Shown piece by piece: positions 34,851-43,996 of a stretch of DNA of 64,000 nucleotides. Under the pieces are notes generated by a model that worked only from the letters and a program-made list of their open reading frames with translations, was not told the DNA's origin and did not search any database. Made by a program: the position numbers and the translations under genes. Position 1 is the first letter of the stretch, and each line of letters opens with the position of its first letter. Origin of the DNA: Mycobacterium asiaticum DSM 44297 (GTDB lineage Bacteria > Actinomycetota > Actinomycetes > Mycobacteriales > Mycobacteriaceae); NCBI RefSeq assembly GCF_000613245.1, contig NZ_HG964937.1:1612523-1676522 (forward strand). Reading direction: 5' to 3'.

Positions 34851-36233
34851 GTGACTACCGACACAAGTTTCGCCGACCTCGGCGTATCCGAGAACCTCGT
34901 CAGTGCGCTGAACAGGGTCGGCATTACCCAGCCGTTTCCGATCCAGGTTGCGACGCTGCCCGACGCGCTGGCCGGGCGCGATGTACTGGGGCGGGGTAAG
35001 ACCGGCAGCGGAAAGACGCTCGCCTTCTCGATTCCGTTGATCAGCAGGATTTCCCGACGCAACAGGCGTCCGTCGCGGCCTTCGGGCTTGGTGCTTGCCC
35101 CGACTCGTGAATTGGCGACCCAAATCACCGCCACGCTGGAACCGCTCGCTGCCGCACAGGGTTTGAAGGTGACGACGATCTTTGGTGGCGTATCGCAAAA
35201 CCGTCAGGTGGCCGCGCTGCAATCCGGGGTCGACGTGGTGGTGGCGTGTCCGGGCCGGCTCGAGGACCTGATGAAACAGCGGCTGATCAATCTCGATGCC
35301 GTTGCGATCACCGTCATCGACGAAGCGGATCACATGGCCGATCTCGGCTTTCTGCCCGGCGTCACACGCATTCTGACCGCCACGCCCGCTACCGGCCAGC
35401 GCCTGTTGTTCTCCGCGACGCTGGACAACGGGGTCGACAAACTCGTCAAGCGGTTCCTGCGCAACGAGGTGCTGCATTCGGTCGACGAGGCCAACTCCCC
35501 GGTGGCCGCGATGACCCATCACGTCTTCCATGTCGCCAGTACCGAGGCGAAGAAGGAACTGGTGCACCGGCTGGCGTCCGGCACCGGTCGCCGGATTCTG
35601 TTTCTGCGCACCAAGCATCAGGCGCGCAAACTGGCCAAGCAGCTCACCGAGGCGGGCGTTCCCGCGGTGGATCTGCACGGCAACCTTTCCCAGCCGGCGC
35701 GTGACCGCAACCTTGCCCGATTCGCCGCCGGGGACGCCCGCGTTCTGGTAGCCACTGACATCGCGGCGCGCGGCGTGCACGTCGACGACGTCGAACTTGT
35801 GGTGCACATTGATCCGCCCAGCGAGCACAAGTCGTATCTGCACCGTTCGGGGCGCACGGCCCGCGCGGGCAGCGCGGGTGACGTGGTGACGTTGGTGCTT
35901 CCCGAGCAGCAGGCGGAGACGCAGGTTTTGTTACGAAAGGCCGGCATCAAGGTCAAGCCCGCGCAGGTAACTGCGTCCTGCGCCGCGGTGCAGACGCTGG
36001 TCGGTGAGGTCGCGCCTTATCAGGCACCACCGGTCGCGGTGGCTGTTCCCCAGCAGCATCGCCGGCCGAGCGGCGCGGGTGCCCGGCGTGGACGTGGTCG
36101 TGGTCCCGGCGCACGATCGGCGTCGTCGGAATCCACACGCGTCGAACCGGCCGTCCAACATCGGGGCCCCACTGCGGCGCGCCGCGTCGAGCACCGTCGT
36201 CGGTCTGCCCGCCCACAGGGCAGCGCCAGGTAG
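34851..36233 (+). CDS. DEAD-box RNA helicase (RhlE-like)
   Basis: 460 residues. The Q-motif is FADLGVSENLVSALNRVGITQPFPIQ, motif I is GKTGSGKTLAF and motif II is VIDEADHMADLGF. Motif III is FSATLD and motif VI is HRSGRTARAG. An Arg/Gly-rich C-terminal tail (about residues 400-460, GARRGRGRGPGARS) probably adds RNA affinity. GTG 34851 is chosen because the protein then starts TTDTSFADLGV and AAAGG lies 10 bases upstream; the frame is open from 34566. It unwinds structured RNA, typically in ribosome assembly or cold adaptation. The methyltransferase gene converges 10 bp away. Confidence 0.92.
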   Translation: MTTDTSFADLGVSENLVSALNRVGITQPFPIQVATLPDALAGRDVLGRGKTGSGKTLAFSIPLISRISRRNRRPSRPSGLVLAPTRELATQITATLEPLAAAQGLKVTTIFGGVSQNRQVAALQSGVDVVVACPGRLEDLMKQRLINLDAVAITVIDEADHMADLGFLPGVTRILTATPATGQRLLFSATLDNGVDKLVKRFLRNEVLHSVDEANSPVAAMTHHVFHVASTEAKKELVHRLASGTGRRILFLRTKHQARKLAKQLTEAGVPAVDLHGNLSQPARDRNLARFAAGDARVLVATDIAARGVHVDDVELVVHIDPPSEHKSYLHRSGRTARAGSAGDVVTLVLPEQQAETQVLLRKAGIKVKPAQVTASCAAVQTLVGEVAPYQAPPVAVAVPQQHRRPSGAGARRGRGRGPGARSASSESTRVEPAVQHRGPTAARRVEHRRRSARPQGSAR

Positions 36234-36243
36234 TCCTGCCTCG

Positions 36244-36783
36244 TCAGCGCCGGGCGAGCAGCCATGCGTGCCCGTCGCCTTCGTCGCCCGCGAGCAGCTG
36301 AAGAGCCGCGAAGGCGCTCGGTAACTCGCCGGGGGCCGCGCGAAACGGCCCGGGCGCGGCACCGACCTCGCTGAGCACGGCGATCGCCAGCAGCCCGCCC
36401 GGTGCCAGGCGCTCGATCAGTGCTCCGTCGAGCCGGCTGTCACGAAATTTGTTGCACAGGATCATGTCTGCGGGCGGTCCGGGCGGCAGACCCTGGTCGA
36501 GGTCGGCGATGTCGAATCGGCAACGATCGCCAACATGGTTGCGCCGCGCCAACTCTCGTGCCTGCTCGACGGCGACCGCGGAAATGTCGATACCCCGGAC
36601 ATCCAACCCACGGCAGGCCAGCCAAACGGATCCGGTCCCCTGGCCACAGGCGATATCCAGTGCCAGACCTGTCGTCGGTAGCAGATCGGCGTGTGGGGCG
36701 AGGAAACTGGGTGGAGCGACCGCACCGGCGGGTCCCAGTTGGGCATAGCGTTCATCCCAGCGGCGACGGTCCTGTTCGGTCAC
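36244..36783 (-). CDS. Class I SAM-dependent methyltransferase
   Basis: 179 residues. Motif I is LALDIACGQGTGSVWLA, followed by the acidic ribose-binding position in GIDISAVAVEQARELA and motif IV IADLDQGLPPGPPADMILCNKF. It belongs to the small TehB/UbiE-like group that methylates small molecules; the substrate is unknown. The GTG start 36783 lies 27 bp from a 14-bp dyad shared with the neighbouring TetR promoter region, so it may be under that repressor. Confidence 0.85.
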   Translation of the reverse strand: MTEQDRRRWDERYAQLGPAGAVAPPSFLAPHADLLPTTGLALDIACGQGTGSVWLACRGLDVRGIDISAVAVEQARELARRNHVGDRCRFDIADLDQGLPPGPPADMILCNKFRDSRLDGALIERLAPGGLLAIAVLSEVGAAPGPFRAAPGELPSAFAALQLLAGDEGDGHAWLLARR

Positions 36784-36810
36784 ACAGCCAAGGTTACCGG
36801 CGGCTATTTC

Positions 36811-36824
36811 TGGACAGATGTCTG
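36811..36824. promoter_or_regulatory. Operator site 1 of a four-copy dyad
   Basis: TGGACAGATGTCTG, with inverted arms ACAGA/TCTGT, lies in the gap between the divergent methyltransferase and TetR genes. The same element recurs at 36964, 40367 and 40510. Confidence 0.55.
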
Positions 36825-36963
36825 TATTTCTGGCGTCAGTTTCTGAGCTTGGATTGGTTCTGGCAAGCGGCTGGGACGGCTCAGTCTCCGCTACCGCAAC
36901 CGATAACGCTTTTGGCAGCTACCCGTGGCGCGCGGTTGTGGCACAGGTGGCTGCTTCATACAC

Positions 36964-36977
36964 TGGACGGGTGTCTA
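36964..36977. promoter_or_regulatory. Operator site 2 (variant) at the TetR start
   Basis: TGGACGGGTGTCTA differs from the copy at 40367 at two of 14 positions and overlaps the proposed GTG start of the TetR gene. A repressor bound here could block its own transcription or translation initiation. Confidence 0.4.
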
Positions 36978-37549
36978 GAGAAGTCCCGTCTCCTGGCGCG
37001 TCGCGCAGGTCGGATCGGCGGCCCGGACAGACCATCCGCAAAGTCCTCGACGCGGGACTCGAGGAATTGCGGGAATCGTCTTACGCGCACTTGACGATGC
37101 GGGCGGTGGCCCAGCGCGCCGGGGTTTCGCCGGCCAGCGCGTACACCTACTTCTCGTCGAAAAGCGCTCTGGTTGCGGCGGTCTACTTGCGGCTGCTCCG
37201 TGAGTTGCCGTTGCACACCGACGTCAACGACACCACCAAGACCCGAGTGAGCGCGACCCTGCGGGACATGGCGCTCATCGTCACCGACGAACCCGAGTTG
37301 ACCGCCGGATGCGGCGCGGCGTTGATGGCCGACGATCCCGCGGTTACCCCGCTGCGGAGTGAGATCGCCGACGAGGTGGCCCGCCGGATCGGCGCCGCGC
37401 TCGGTCCAGGGTGGCCGCGGGCGGTGAAGTCGACGCTGCAAATGACGTTCGCCGGTGCGTTGATGACCGCTCGGTTTCTGCCCTACCCGGAGATCGCGGG
37501 GCAACTCGACGAAGCGGTGAATTTGATACTTGGTGCATCGGTCGCGTAG
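36971..37549 (+). CDS. TetR family transcriptional regulator
   Basis: 192 residues. The helix-turn-helix is TMRAVAQRAGVSPASAYTYFSSKSALV, followed by the usual all-helical effector domain. The proposed GTG start gives SREVPSPGASRRSDRRPGQTIRKVL. The frame is open back to 36818, but a start there would place the site 1 dyad inside the gene. The 14-bp dyad appears twice in front of this gene and twice in front of the unknown gene at 39055-40281, which points to autoregulation and to that gene as a target. The two are separated now by a degenerate REP13E12-type gene. Confidence 0.82.
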   Translation: MSREVPSPGASRRSDRRPGQTIRKVLDAGLEELRESSYAHLTMRAVAQRAGVSPASAYTYFSSKSALVAAVYLRLLRELPLHTDVNDTTKTRVSATLRDMALIVTDEPELTAGCGAALMADDPAVTPLRSEIADEVARRIGAALGPGWPRAVKSTLQMTFAGALMTARFLPYPEIAGQLDEAVNLILGASVA

Positions 37550-37709
37550 CGCGGGATTCATTTCCGCCGATGTCGCCTACCGCTGGTGCGATTCGCCGAT
37601 TTATACCGGCGGCGATGTTCACCACCGCGCAATCCGAGGGGCTCGATCCGTAGCTGAGATCTGCTGCGCTACTTCGTTTTTTGTCAGTGGGTCTTCGTAG
37701 AATTCCGGT

Positions 37710-39050
37710 ATGGTTTCGAGTTCGCGTGAGGAGATCGTGGAGGTCTTCCACGCGTTCGATGCCGAGCTGGATCGGGTGTGTGGGTTGTCCTTTGAGGCGT
37801 TGACAACGCCTGAGTTGATGTGGGCGCTGGACCGGTTGGAACGCGAGGAGCGCCGCAAACGCAGCGTGCGGCATGCGTTGATCAACCAACTGCAGGCACG
37901 CGCCAGCACCGAGGAACTGGGTGGCACCCTGTCGTGCGCGATGGCCGAGCGGTTACGGATCACCAAAGCCGAAGCCAGCCGACGCATCGCCGACGCCGAG
38001 GATCTAGGTGAGCGGCGGGCGTTGACCGGAGAACCGCTGGCGCGGCCTGATCGGTGATGGGCACGTCAAAGTGATCCGCGACTTCTTCACCCACCTGCCC
38101 AGCCATGTCGATGTGTTCACCCGCGCCGCCGCCGAAGCCGACCTGGCCGGCAAAGCCCGCCAGTACCGGCCCGATCAGGTGGCCCGCTACGCCCACCAAC
38201 TCATGGCCCTACTGCACCCCGACGGCGACTACTCCGAGGAGGATCGGGCCCGCAAACGCAGCCTCGTCTTGGGCGAGCAAGAGTTTGAATGGCATGTCAC
38301 GGCTGTCCGGGTTGATCACCCCCGAACTGCGGGCATTGGTTGAAGCCATGTTGGCCAAGCTCGCTGCCCCCGGCATGGCCGACCCCGACGACGACGCCGC
38401 GGCCGTGTACGGGGAACCGGCAGACAGTGCGGCGGCGCGCCGCGACCCGCGCAGCACCACCCAACGCAATCACGACGCCCTGGCCACCGCGATCCGCACC
38501 CTGTTCGCCTCCGGCAAACTGGGCCAGCATCGCGGCCTGCCGGTCACCGTCATCGTGACCACGACGCTGAAGGACCTCGAAGCCGGCACCGGCACGGCCC
38601 GCACCCCGCACCGCCGGCGGCTCCCTGCTGCCGATGGCCGACCTGATCCGCATGGCCGCCCAGGGCGCGCATCACTATCTGGCGATCTTCGACCACGCCA
38701 AACCGCTGGCGCTCTATCACGCCCAGCGCTCGGCCAACCCCGCCCAACGGCTCATGCTGCACGCCCTAGAGCGTGGTTGCACCCGGCCGGGCTGCGACCA
38801 ATCCGGCTACCACAGCGAGGTCCACCACGTCAGCGGCTGGACCACCACGGGCCGCACAGACGTCACCGACCTCACCCTGGCCTGTGGGCCCGATAACAGA
38901 CTGGCTGAGAAGGGTTGGACCACCCGCAAAAATGCCCGCGGCGACACCGAATGGCTCCCACCCGCCCACCTCGACCACGGCCAACCACGCATCAACACCT
39001 TCCATCACCCAGAGAAGCTGTTCGCAGCCGAGGATGACGAGCCCGGTTGA
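37710..39050 (+). pseudogene. REP13E12-type DUF222/HNH endonuclease gene, frameshifted
   Basis: The reading frame begins at ATG 37710 with a DUF222 domain (SREEIVEVFHAFDAELDRV). It jumps frame after ALTGEPLA near 38040, where some residues are also missing. It jumps again near 38285 (GEQEFEWH to MSRLSGLITPELRALVEAM) and a third time near 38610 before GGSLLPMADLIRMAAQG. The C-terminal HNH motif is still intact (CTRPGCDQSGYHSEVHHVSGW and the later LACGPDNRLAEKGW). Members of this family are multi-copy in mycobacteria, and the phiRv1 prophage uses them as its attachment site. Three breaks in three different frames make this a decayed copy. Confidence 0.9.
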
Positions 39051-39054
39051 GGGT

Positions 39055-40281
39055 CTAAACGGGCGTGAGCGGCAACGACTTTCGTGGCTGGAAGACGAAG
39101 GTCGAGCCGCCGCTGAACTTCGTCACCGCGACCTCATCGAATTCTTTTGCCGCGGTGCTCGATTCGAACACATGCGCCGTCCATTCCGTTGCGGTGCCCT
39201 CCGATTCGACACGCAGGTGCGGGTCCACCGCGCTCGCGATCGCCTGCAGGGGTTCGGACGCATCCGGTGTCACCAGCGCAGGCCACGCGTTGTCTTCATG
39301 CGCCGGGGAGGCGCGCAGGTGCACCGCGTCCCGCTCGAAGTCGGCGAATACATAGACCGCAGGATTGAACAGCGGATGCAGCTCCATCACTCGAACGGCA
39401 CCCTCGGGGCCGCCGGGAAGGTCGAGCGCACGGTGAATTCGCTCCGCCGCCAAGCCGGCTAGACCGATGAGCTGCTTGGTGGCGATCGAATGCGCCAGTG
39501 CGGCATCGTCACCCGCGCGCTTGCCCACCGCCAACGCGAACGACAGGTACAGCAGGTGCATCTGCAGGCAGACTTCGTCGGCGATACGCACCAGCGCGGA
39601 GTGAGAGAACGCCCCGAAGTCGAAATCGGACAGCAGTGGGCCCGAATAGTCGGCCAGGCCGGGCTCGCTGTCATCGATGGGGTCGAGCTCGGTCATGGCG
39701 GCGTTACTGCGGCCGATGATTTCCGACGCCGGGATGAATCCCACCTCGGGGTTCGAATCGTCGATGATCACCGTCCACGCACAGTGCGGCTGCCGATCGG
39801 AAGGCACTCGCGGCGGCCGGTGGATCGGACGCACCTGAGCCCGACGATTAGTGGCCAGGGCGGTGGCGTCGAACGTCGGGTCCTCGATGTCGTGGCACAT
39901 GCCGCGCACGTAGTCCTCGCCCATCGGCTCGACATCCAACAGGGCACCGCAGTGGTCGAGCTGGAACTCTCCGTGCCAACGGTCGTGAACTGTGTAGCGG
40001 AAATCCATGAACTGCGGCGGAGCGCCGATGTCGAGCTGCAGGCCCTTGAATATCGTGACGACGTCGACACCCTCATATCGAAGCGCCCGCTGCATGCGTT
40101 TCGTGTACACCGGACTCGCGGCCGCCCACTCCTCGATAGCGATCTGCAGCATTTCCTCGCGGCCGAACCGCTGGATGCACCAAGCCATCCCGGATCGATC
40201 GATCATCTGACCGATCAGCAGCAGTTCCGGCACGAGGGTGCTGAGCTGATCGCGGGTGAGGGCCGCGTACCTGCTGGGCAT
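39055..40281 (-). CDS. Conserved protein of unknown function, probable TetR target
   Basis: 408 residues. ATG 40281 is supported by GGAGG 9 bases upstream. The N-terminal part is helical (LTRDQLSTLVPELLLIGQMIDRS). It is followed by HDRWHGEFQLDHCGALLDVEP and MCHDIEDPTFDATALATN, which contain His, Asp and Cys residues that could be catalytic or bind metal. A second half contains FSHSALVRIADEVCLQMHLLYLSF, a helical region. No signal peptide or membrane helix. I do not recognise the family with confidence. Two copies of a 14-bp dyad lie 86 and 229 bp upstream, linking it to the TetR gene at 36971. Confidence 0.72.
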   Translation of the reverse strand: MPSRYAALTRDQLSTLVPELLLIGQMIDRSGMAWCIQRFGREEMLQIAIEEWAAASPVYTKRMQRALRYEGVDVVTIFKGLQLDIGAPPQFMDFRYTVHDRWHGEFQLDHCGALLDVEPMGEDYVRGMCHDIEDPTFDATALATNRRAQVRPIHRPPRVPSDRQPHCAWTVIIDDSNPEVGFIPASEIIGRSNAAMTELDPIDDSEPGLADYSGPLLSDFDFGAFSHSALVRIADEVCLQMHLLYLSFALAVGKRAGDDAALAHSIATKQLIGLAGLAAERIHRALDLPGGPEGAVRVMELHPLFNPAVYVFADFERDAVHLRASPAHEDNAWPALVTPDASEPLQAIASAVDPHLRVESEGTATEWTAHVFESSTAAKEFDEVAVTKFSGGSTFVFQPRKSLPLTPV

Positions 40282-40366
40282 AGGACAAATCCTCCGGTCT
40301 GCAGCGCCGCTAGGCCGACCATTTGGTAACGACACCGACGAACAGGGCTGCGTTCATCGTCAATTA

Positions 40367-40380
40367 TGGACAGGTGTCTG
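40367..40380. promoter_or_regulatory. Operator site 3 of the four-copy dyad
   Basis: TGGACAGGTGTCTG, 86 bp upstream of the ATG of the unknown gene at 40281. It is identical to site 4 over its first 12 bases. Confidence 0.55.
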
Positions 40381-40509
40381 GTTATGCCTCGACTCTAGCC
40401 CACCGCTTCCAGGTACGGCAAGAACGGTGCGATCAGGGTGAGAACAGCACGGTAGCTCGTGATTCGCTGGCGCAGCCACCGCGCAGACCGGCGTCGATGC
40501 CGCAAGTGC

Positions 40510-40523
40510 TGGACAGGTGTCCG
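40510..40523. promoter_or_regulatory. Operator site 4 of the four-copy dyad
   Basis: TGGACAGGTGTCCG contains the most symmetric copy, GGACA-GG-TGTCC. It lies 143 bp from site 3 and just beyond the 3' end of the cyclase/LuxR gene, so it can serve only the unknown gene at 39055-40281. Confidence 0.55.
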
Positions 40524-40534
40524 ATGAAGAGTAC

Positions 40535-43500
40535 TCAGCCCTGCCGGGCTGCCTCCTGCACCAGCTGCACGCGTGAGCCGATACCCAACTTGGTGTAGAT
40601 GTGCGTGAGGTGGGCCTGAACCGTGCGCGGCGACACGAACAACCGCGTCGCGATCTCCTTGTTCGCCATGCCTTCGCAGACGAGTCGGGCCACGTCACGC
40701 TCGGCCGGCGTCAAGGACCCCCAGCCGCTGTCCGGCCGCCTGCGCTGGCCGCGGCCTCGCTGCGCGTAGGCGATCGCTTCCTCGATGGAAAGCGCCTCGC
40801 CCTCCACCCAGGCGGCGTCAAAATCGCTGAATTCCATTGCTTTTCGCAGCGCTGCCACCAATTCCTGGTATTCGCCTTCGTGGATTTTGAAGCGCACGAC
40901 GCCCATGCGTTCCCGAAGCTTCTGCGCGGCGCCCAGCAACCGTGCCGCCTCGGTGAGGCTGCCACTGCGGACCGACAGACCGGCGAGGCATTCCAAGGCA
41001 TCCGGCACATGAAGATACACGTCAGTCTCGACGGCACAGCTCAATGCATCATGAGCGTCACGCTCGGCTTCGACGGGCATATTTTCGGCAATGTCTACGC
41101 GTGCGCGAAGCAGCAGGGCTACCACCCGGTGCCAGCCTTTTGCCACGGCGATCGCCGCATCCACCTGCTCACGGGCCTCAGCCAAATCGCCACGGGCCAG
41201 AGCGACTTGACTGGTATTGAACACGCGCTGGGCAGTGGCTACCGGTCGTTGGTGTAGGTACATGCCCTGATAGGCGGCTTCACCAGCCTCATATGCGCCC
41301 GCCAGATCACCGGCAGCCACTTTCGCTTGCGATAACTGCGCGTGCGCCATACCCAGGTAGTACTCGCCAAGATCAGCGGCCGCCGTTAACGCCGCGGCGC
41401 CCGCCGCGGCTGACTCTTCCAGGTCACCGTGATACGCGAGCGATATGCCCAGACCCATTGCGGCGATGGGCCCGGATACGCGGTCGTGAGTCTGATCGCA
41501 CTCCGCGGTCACGTTCCGGAACTGAGAAATAGCCTCAACTAAGTTGCCCTGCACCAAAAATGACCAAGCAATCGCCAGTCGGCATTGTCGCGAGTTTCCT
41601 CGATCGCCGATCTCGTCGGCGATGTCGCGCCCCTCTTCGCCCGCCAGTCGTGCGGCATTGAGGTCACCAGTGTTCAAGCCGGTGTTGCTCTGCCAAGCCA
41701 GGATTTGGCTCAAGGTCCAACGCTCATTCAGAGCGCGGGCCAATCCGATCGCCTCTGAGTAGTACGTCGCGGCCGTTTGAGAATCGTATTGAGCACCGGC
41801 GGACAAACCAGATGCGGTGAGGGCTCGGGCGAGTAGAGCGGGATCGTCGAGTTCGCGGGCAATCTGCACCGAGCGTTGCGCAAGTTCCATATGCTGGCCA
41901 CCCGCGAATACTTTCAGCACGGCTTCATCGGCGAGTGCACGCGCCCGCACCGCCGGTGATACATCGTTTCCGGCAGCCGGTATCACGCGAAACCACGCCA
42001 TGCCCTCCATGATTCGCCCCCGGGTCAGCCAGACCGGTTGCAGGGACGACGCCAGCGCAGACGCCCGTTCAGTGGCACCATTCTCCAAATCCCAGCCCAG
42101 CGCATTGCGCAGGTTGTCCATCTCGAGTTCGGCTTGATCGAGCTGTTCTTCGTAATCGGGCCGGGCCGGCGCGTCGAGTAGTGCGGCGATTGCCGTGTAG
42201 TGATCGCAATGCCGGGACCGCACGGTGTCGGCTTCGCCCGACTCACCGAGTTTCTCCAATGCATACTGGCGCACCGTTTCCAGCAATCGGTACCGTGTGC
42301 GACCGCTACTGTCGTCGGCGACGACGAGGGACTTGTCGACAAGCAGCGTCAGTTGATCTAGCACCTGATACCGCTCGATCACATCCCCTCCGCACACGAA
42401 TTGCGCTGCCGCAAGATCGAATCCGCCGTAGAAAACGGCCAGCCGTCGGAACAGGATGCGCTCGGTTTCGGTCAGCAGCGCATGCGACCAGTCCACCGAG
42501 GCCCGCAATGTCTGCTGCCGCCGGACAGCGGTGCGTGATCCGCCGGTCAGCAACCGGAAGCGGTCGTGCAGGCTGTCGACGATTTCGTTCAGGGACAGTG
42601 CCCGCACCCGCGCGGCGGCCAGTTCGATCGCCAGCGGCATGCCGTCCAGACGACGGCAGATTTCGGCGACCTGTGCGCTGTTGTCTTCGGTGACGGTGAA
42701 TTCTGGTCTGGCTAGCCGGGCGCGTTCGGCGAACAGTTCGACCGCTTCGTCGGCCAGTGACAGTGACGGCACCAGCCAGGTCACCTCACCGGGGAGGTTC
42801 ACCGGCTCCCTGCTGGTTGCCAGCACGGTCAGGCGCGCAGCACCGGCCAACAGCGTCGCCAACAGGGTGGCGCAGGCATCCAGCAGGTGCTCGCAGTTGT
42901 CCAACACGATCAGCATGTGCCGATCGCGCACGAACCGAAGCAGCGTGTCCATCGTCGATCGCCCCGGCTGATCCGGCAAACCCAACGCGCGGGCCACCGT
43001 CACCGGCACCACCTCGGCCGCCGTGATCGGTGCCAGATCGACATACCAAACGCCGCCGTCGAAATCGCCGGCAGTGCTGGTCGCAACCTGCACCGCCAGC
43101 CGGGTCTTGCCGACGCCGCCGGCCCCGGTCAACGTGACCAACCGATTGCCTGCCAACGCATCTCGCAAGTTCTCGATCTGCTCCCGACGGCCCACGAAGC
43201 TCGTCAGCTGCACCGGAAGGTTATGCGCGGCAACGCTACTCACACTTCGCAGCGGCGGGAAATGATTACGCAGATCGCCATGACATAGCTGCACCACCCG
43301 CTGCGGCCGGGCCAGATCACGCAGCGGGTGCGCACCCAGATCCATCAGCCAGGCACCCTCCGGTAATGACTCGGCGACCAGATCATCCGTGGTTCCCGAC
43401 AGCACGGTTTGTCCGCCGTGCGCCAGATCGCGCAGCCTGGCCGTGCGATTGATCGTCGGGCCCACGTAATTGCCCTCGTCGCGCAATCGCACATCACCGG

Positions 43501-43825
43501 TGTGTATCCCGATGCGCAGCCGGATCGGCGCCAGCGGCGCCCGCTGCAACGCAAGAGCACACGCGACGGCGTCCGCGGCCCGGCCGAATGCGATGACGAA
43601 ACTATCGCCCTCACCCTGCTCGACCGGCCGCACGCCATCGTGGGTCACCACCAGCTCGGCCAGCGCCTCGTCCAGCCGGGCCACCGCCGCCGCCATGACA
43701 TCGGGCTGCGTCTCCCATAGCCGGGTCGATCCCTCGACGTCGGCAAGCAGCAGCGTCACCGTTCCGGTCGGCAGCCCAGTCACATTCACAGTCACACCAA
43801 GATCGCTCCACTCCGATGTGCTCAT
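40535..43825 (-). CDS. Adenylate cyclase-like/NB-ARC/LuxR regulator
   Basis: 1096 residues with three parts. A class III cyclase domain (1-170) has metal Asp positions in LLADVEGST and QGEGDSF and the GPTINRTARLRD segment. An NB-ARC ATPase follows, with Walker A LTGAGGVGKTRLAVQ and Walker B MLIVLDNCEH, then a long helical TPR region. A LuxR helix-turn-helix closes it (LTPAERDVARLVCEGMANKEIATRL). This is the architecture of Rv1358, Rv0890c and Rv2488c. The substrate-selecting lysine expected before the second Asp is replaced (EQGEGD), so cyclase activity is doubtful. ATG 43825 or 43837 are both possible. It is divergent from a P450 gene, its likely target. Confidence 0.88.
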   Translation of the reverse strand: MSTSEWSDLGVTVNVTGLPTGTVTLLLADVEGSTRLWETQPDVMAAAVARLDEALAELVVTHDGVRPVEQGEGDSFVIAFGRAADAVACALALQRAPLAPIRLRIGIHTGDVRLRDEGNYVGPTINRTARLRDLAHGGQTVLSGTTDDLVAESLPEGAWLMDLGAHPLRDLARPQRVVQLCHGDLRNHFPPLRSVSSVAAHNLPVQLTSFVGRREQIENLRDALAGNRLVTLTGAGGVGKTRLAVQVATSTAGDFDGGVWYVDLAPITAAEVVPVTVARALGLPDQPGRSTMDTLLRFVRDRHMLIVLDNCEHLLDACATLLATLLAGAARLTVLATSREPVNLPGEVTWLVPSLSLADEAVELFAERARLARPEFTVTEDNSAQVAEICRRLDGMPLAIELAAARVRALSLNEIVDSLHDRFRLLTGGSRTAVRRQQTLRASVDWSHALLTETERILFRRLAVFYGGFDLAAAQFVCGGDVIERYQVLDQLTLLVDKSLVVADDSSGRTRYRLLETVRQYALEKLGESGEADTVRSRHCDHYTAIAALLDAPARPDYEEQLDQAELEMDNLRNALGWDLENGATERASALASSLQPVWLTRGRIMEGMAWFRVIPAAGNDVSPAVRARALADEAVLKVFAGGQHMELAQRSVQIARELDDPALLARALTASGLSAGAQYDSQTAATYYSEAIGLARALNERWTLSQILAWQSNTGLNTGDLNAARLAGEEGRDIADEIGDRGNSRQCRLAIAWSFLVQGNLVEAISQFRNVTAECDQTHDRVSGPIAAMGLGISLAYHGDLEESAAAGAAALTAAADLGEYYLGMAHAQLSQAKVAAGDLAGAYEAGEAAYQGMYLHQRPVATAQRVFNTSQVALARGDLAEAREQVDAAIAVAKGWHRVVALLLRARVDIAENMPVEAERDAHDALSCAVETDVYLHVPDALECLAGLSVRSGSLTEAARLLGAAQKLRERMGVVRFKIHEGEYQELVAALRKAMEFSDFDAAWVEGEALSIEEAIAYAQRGRGQRRRPDSGWGSLTPAERDVARLVCEGMANKEIATRLFVSPRTVQAHLTHIYTKLGIGSRVQLVQEAARQG

Positions 43826-43996
43826 GCTAGCGAGCATGCGGTGACGCGGATCGCAAAACATCAGCCAAATAGCTAATGGTTCACGCACAAGCACGCGTAT
43901 GTACGCGTCCGGCGTACCCGCAAATTGGCACGTTGGCCGATGGTCCGCGGCGGCCATCGCCGGATAGTCGAAGCCATCCCATCCAAGGAGGAAAGC

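Noticed and set aside
37560..39060. Prophage or insertion sequence
   Set aside because: No integrase, transposase or terminal inverted repeats; DUF222/HNH content points to a REP13E12-type element only.
40535..43825. Active adenylate cyclase call for the LuxR fusion
   Set aside because: The position of the substrate-selecting lysine is replaced (EQGEGD), so activity is not claimed.
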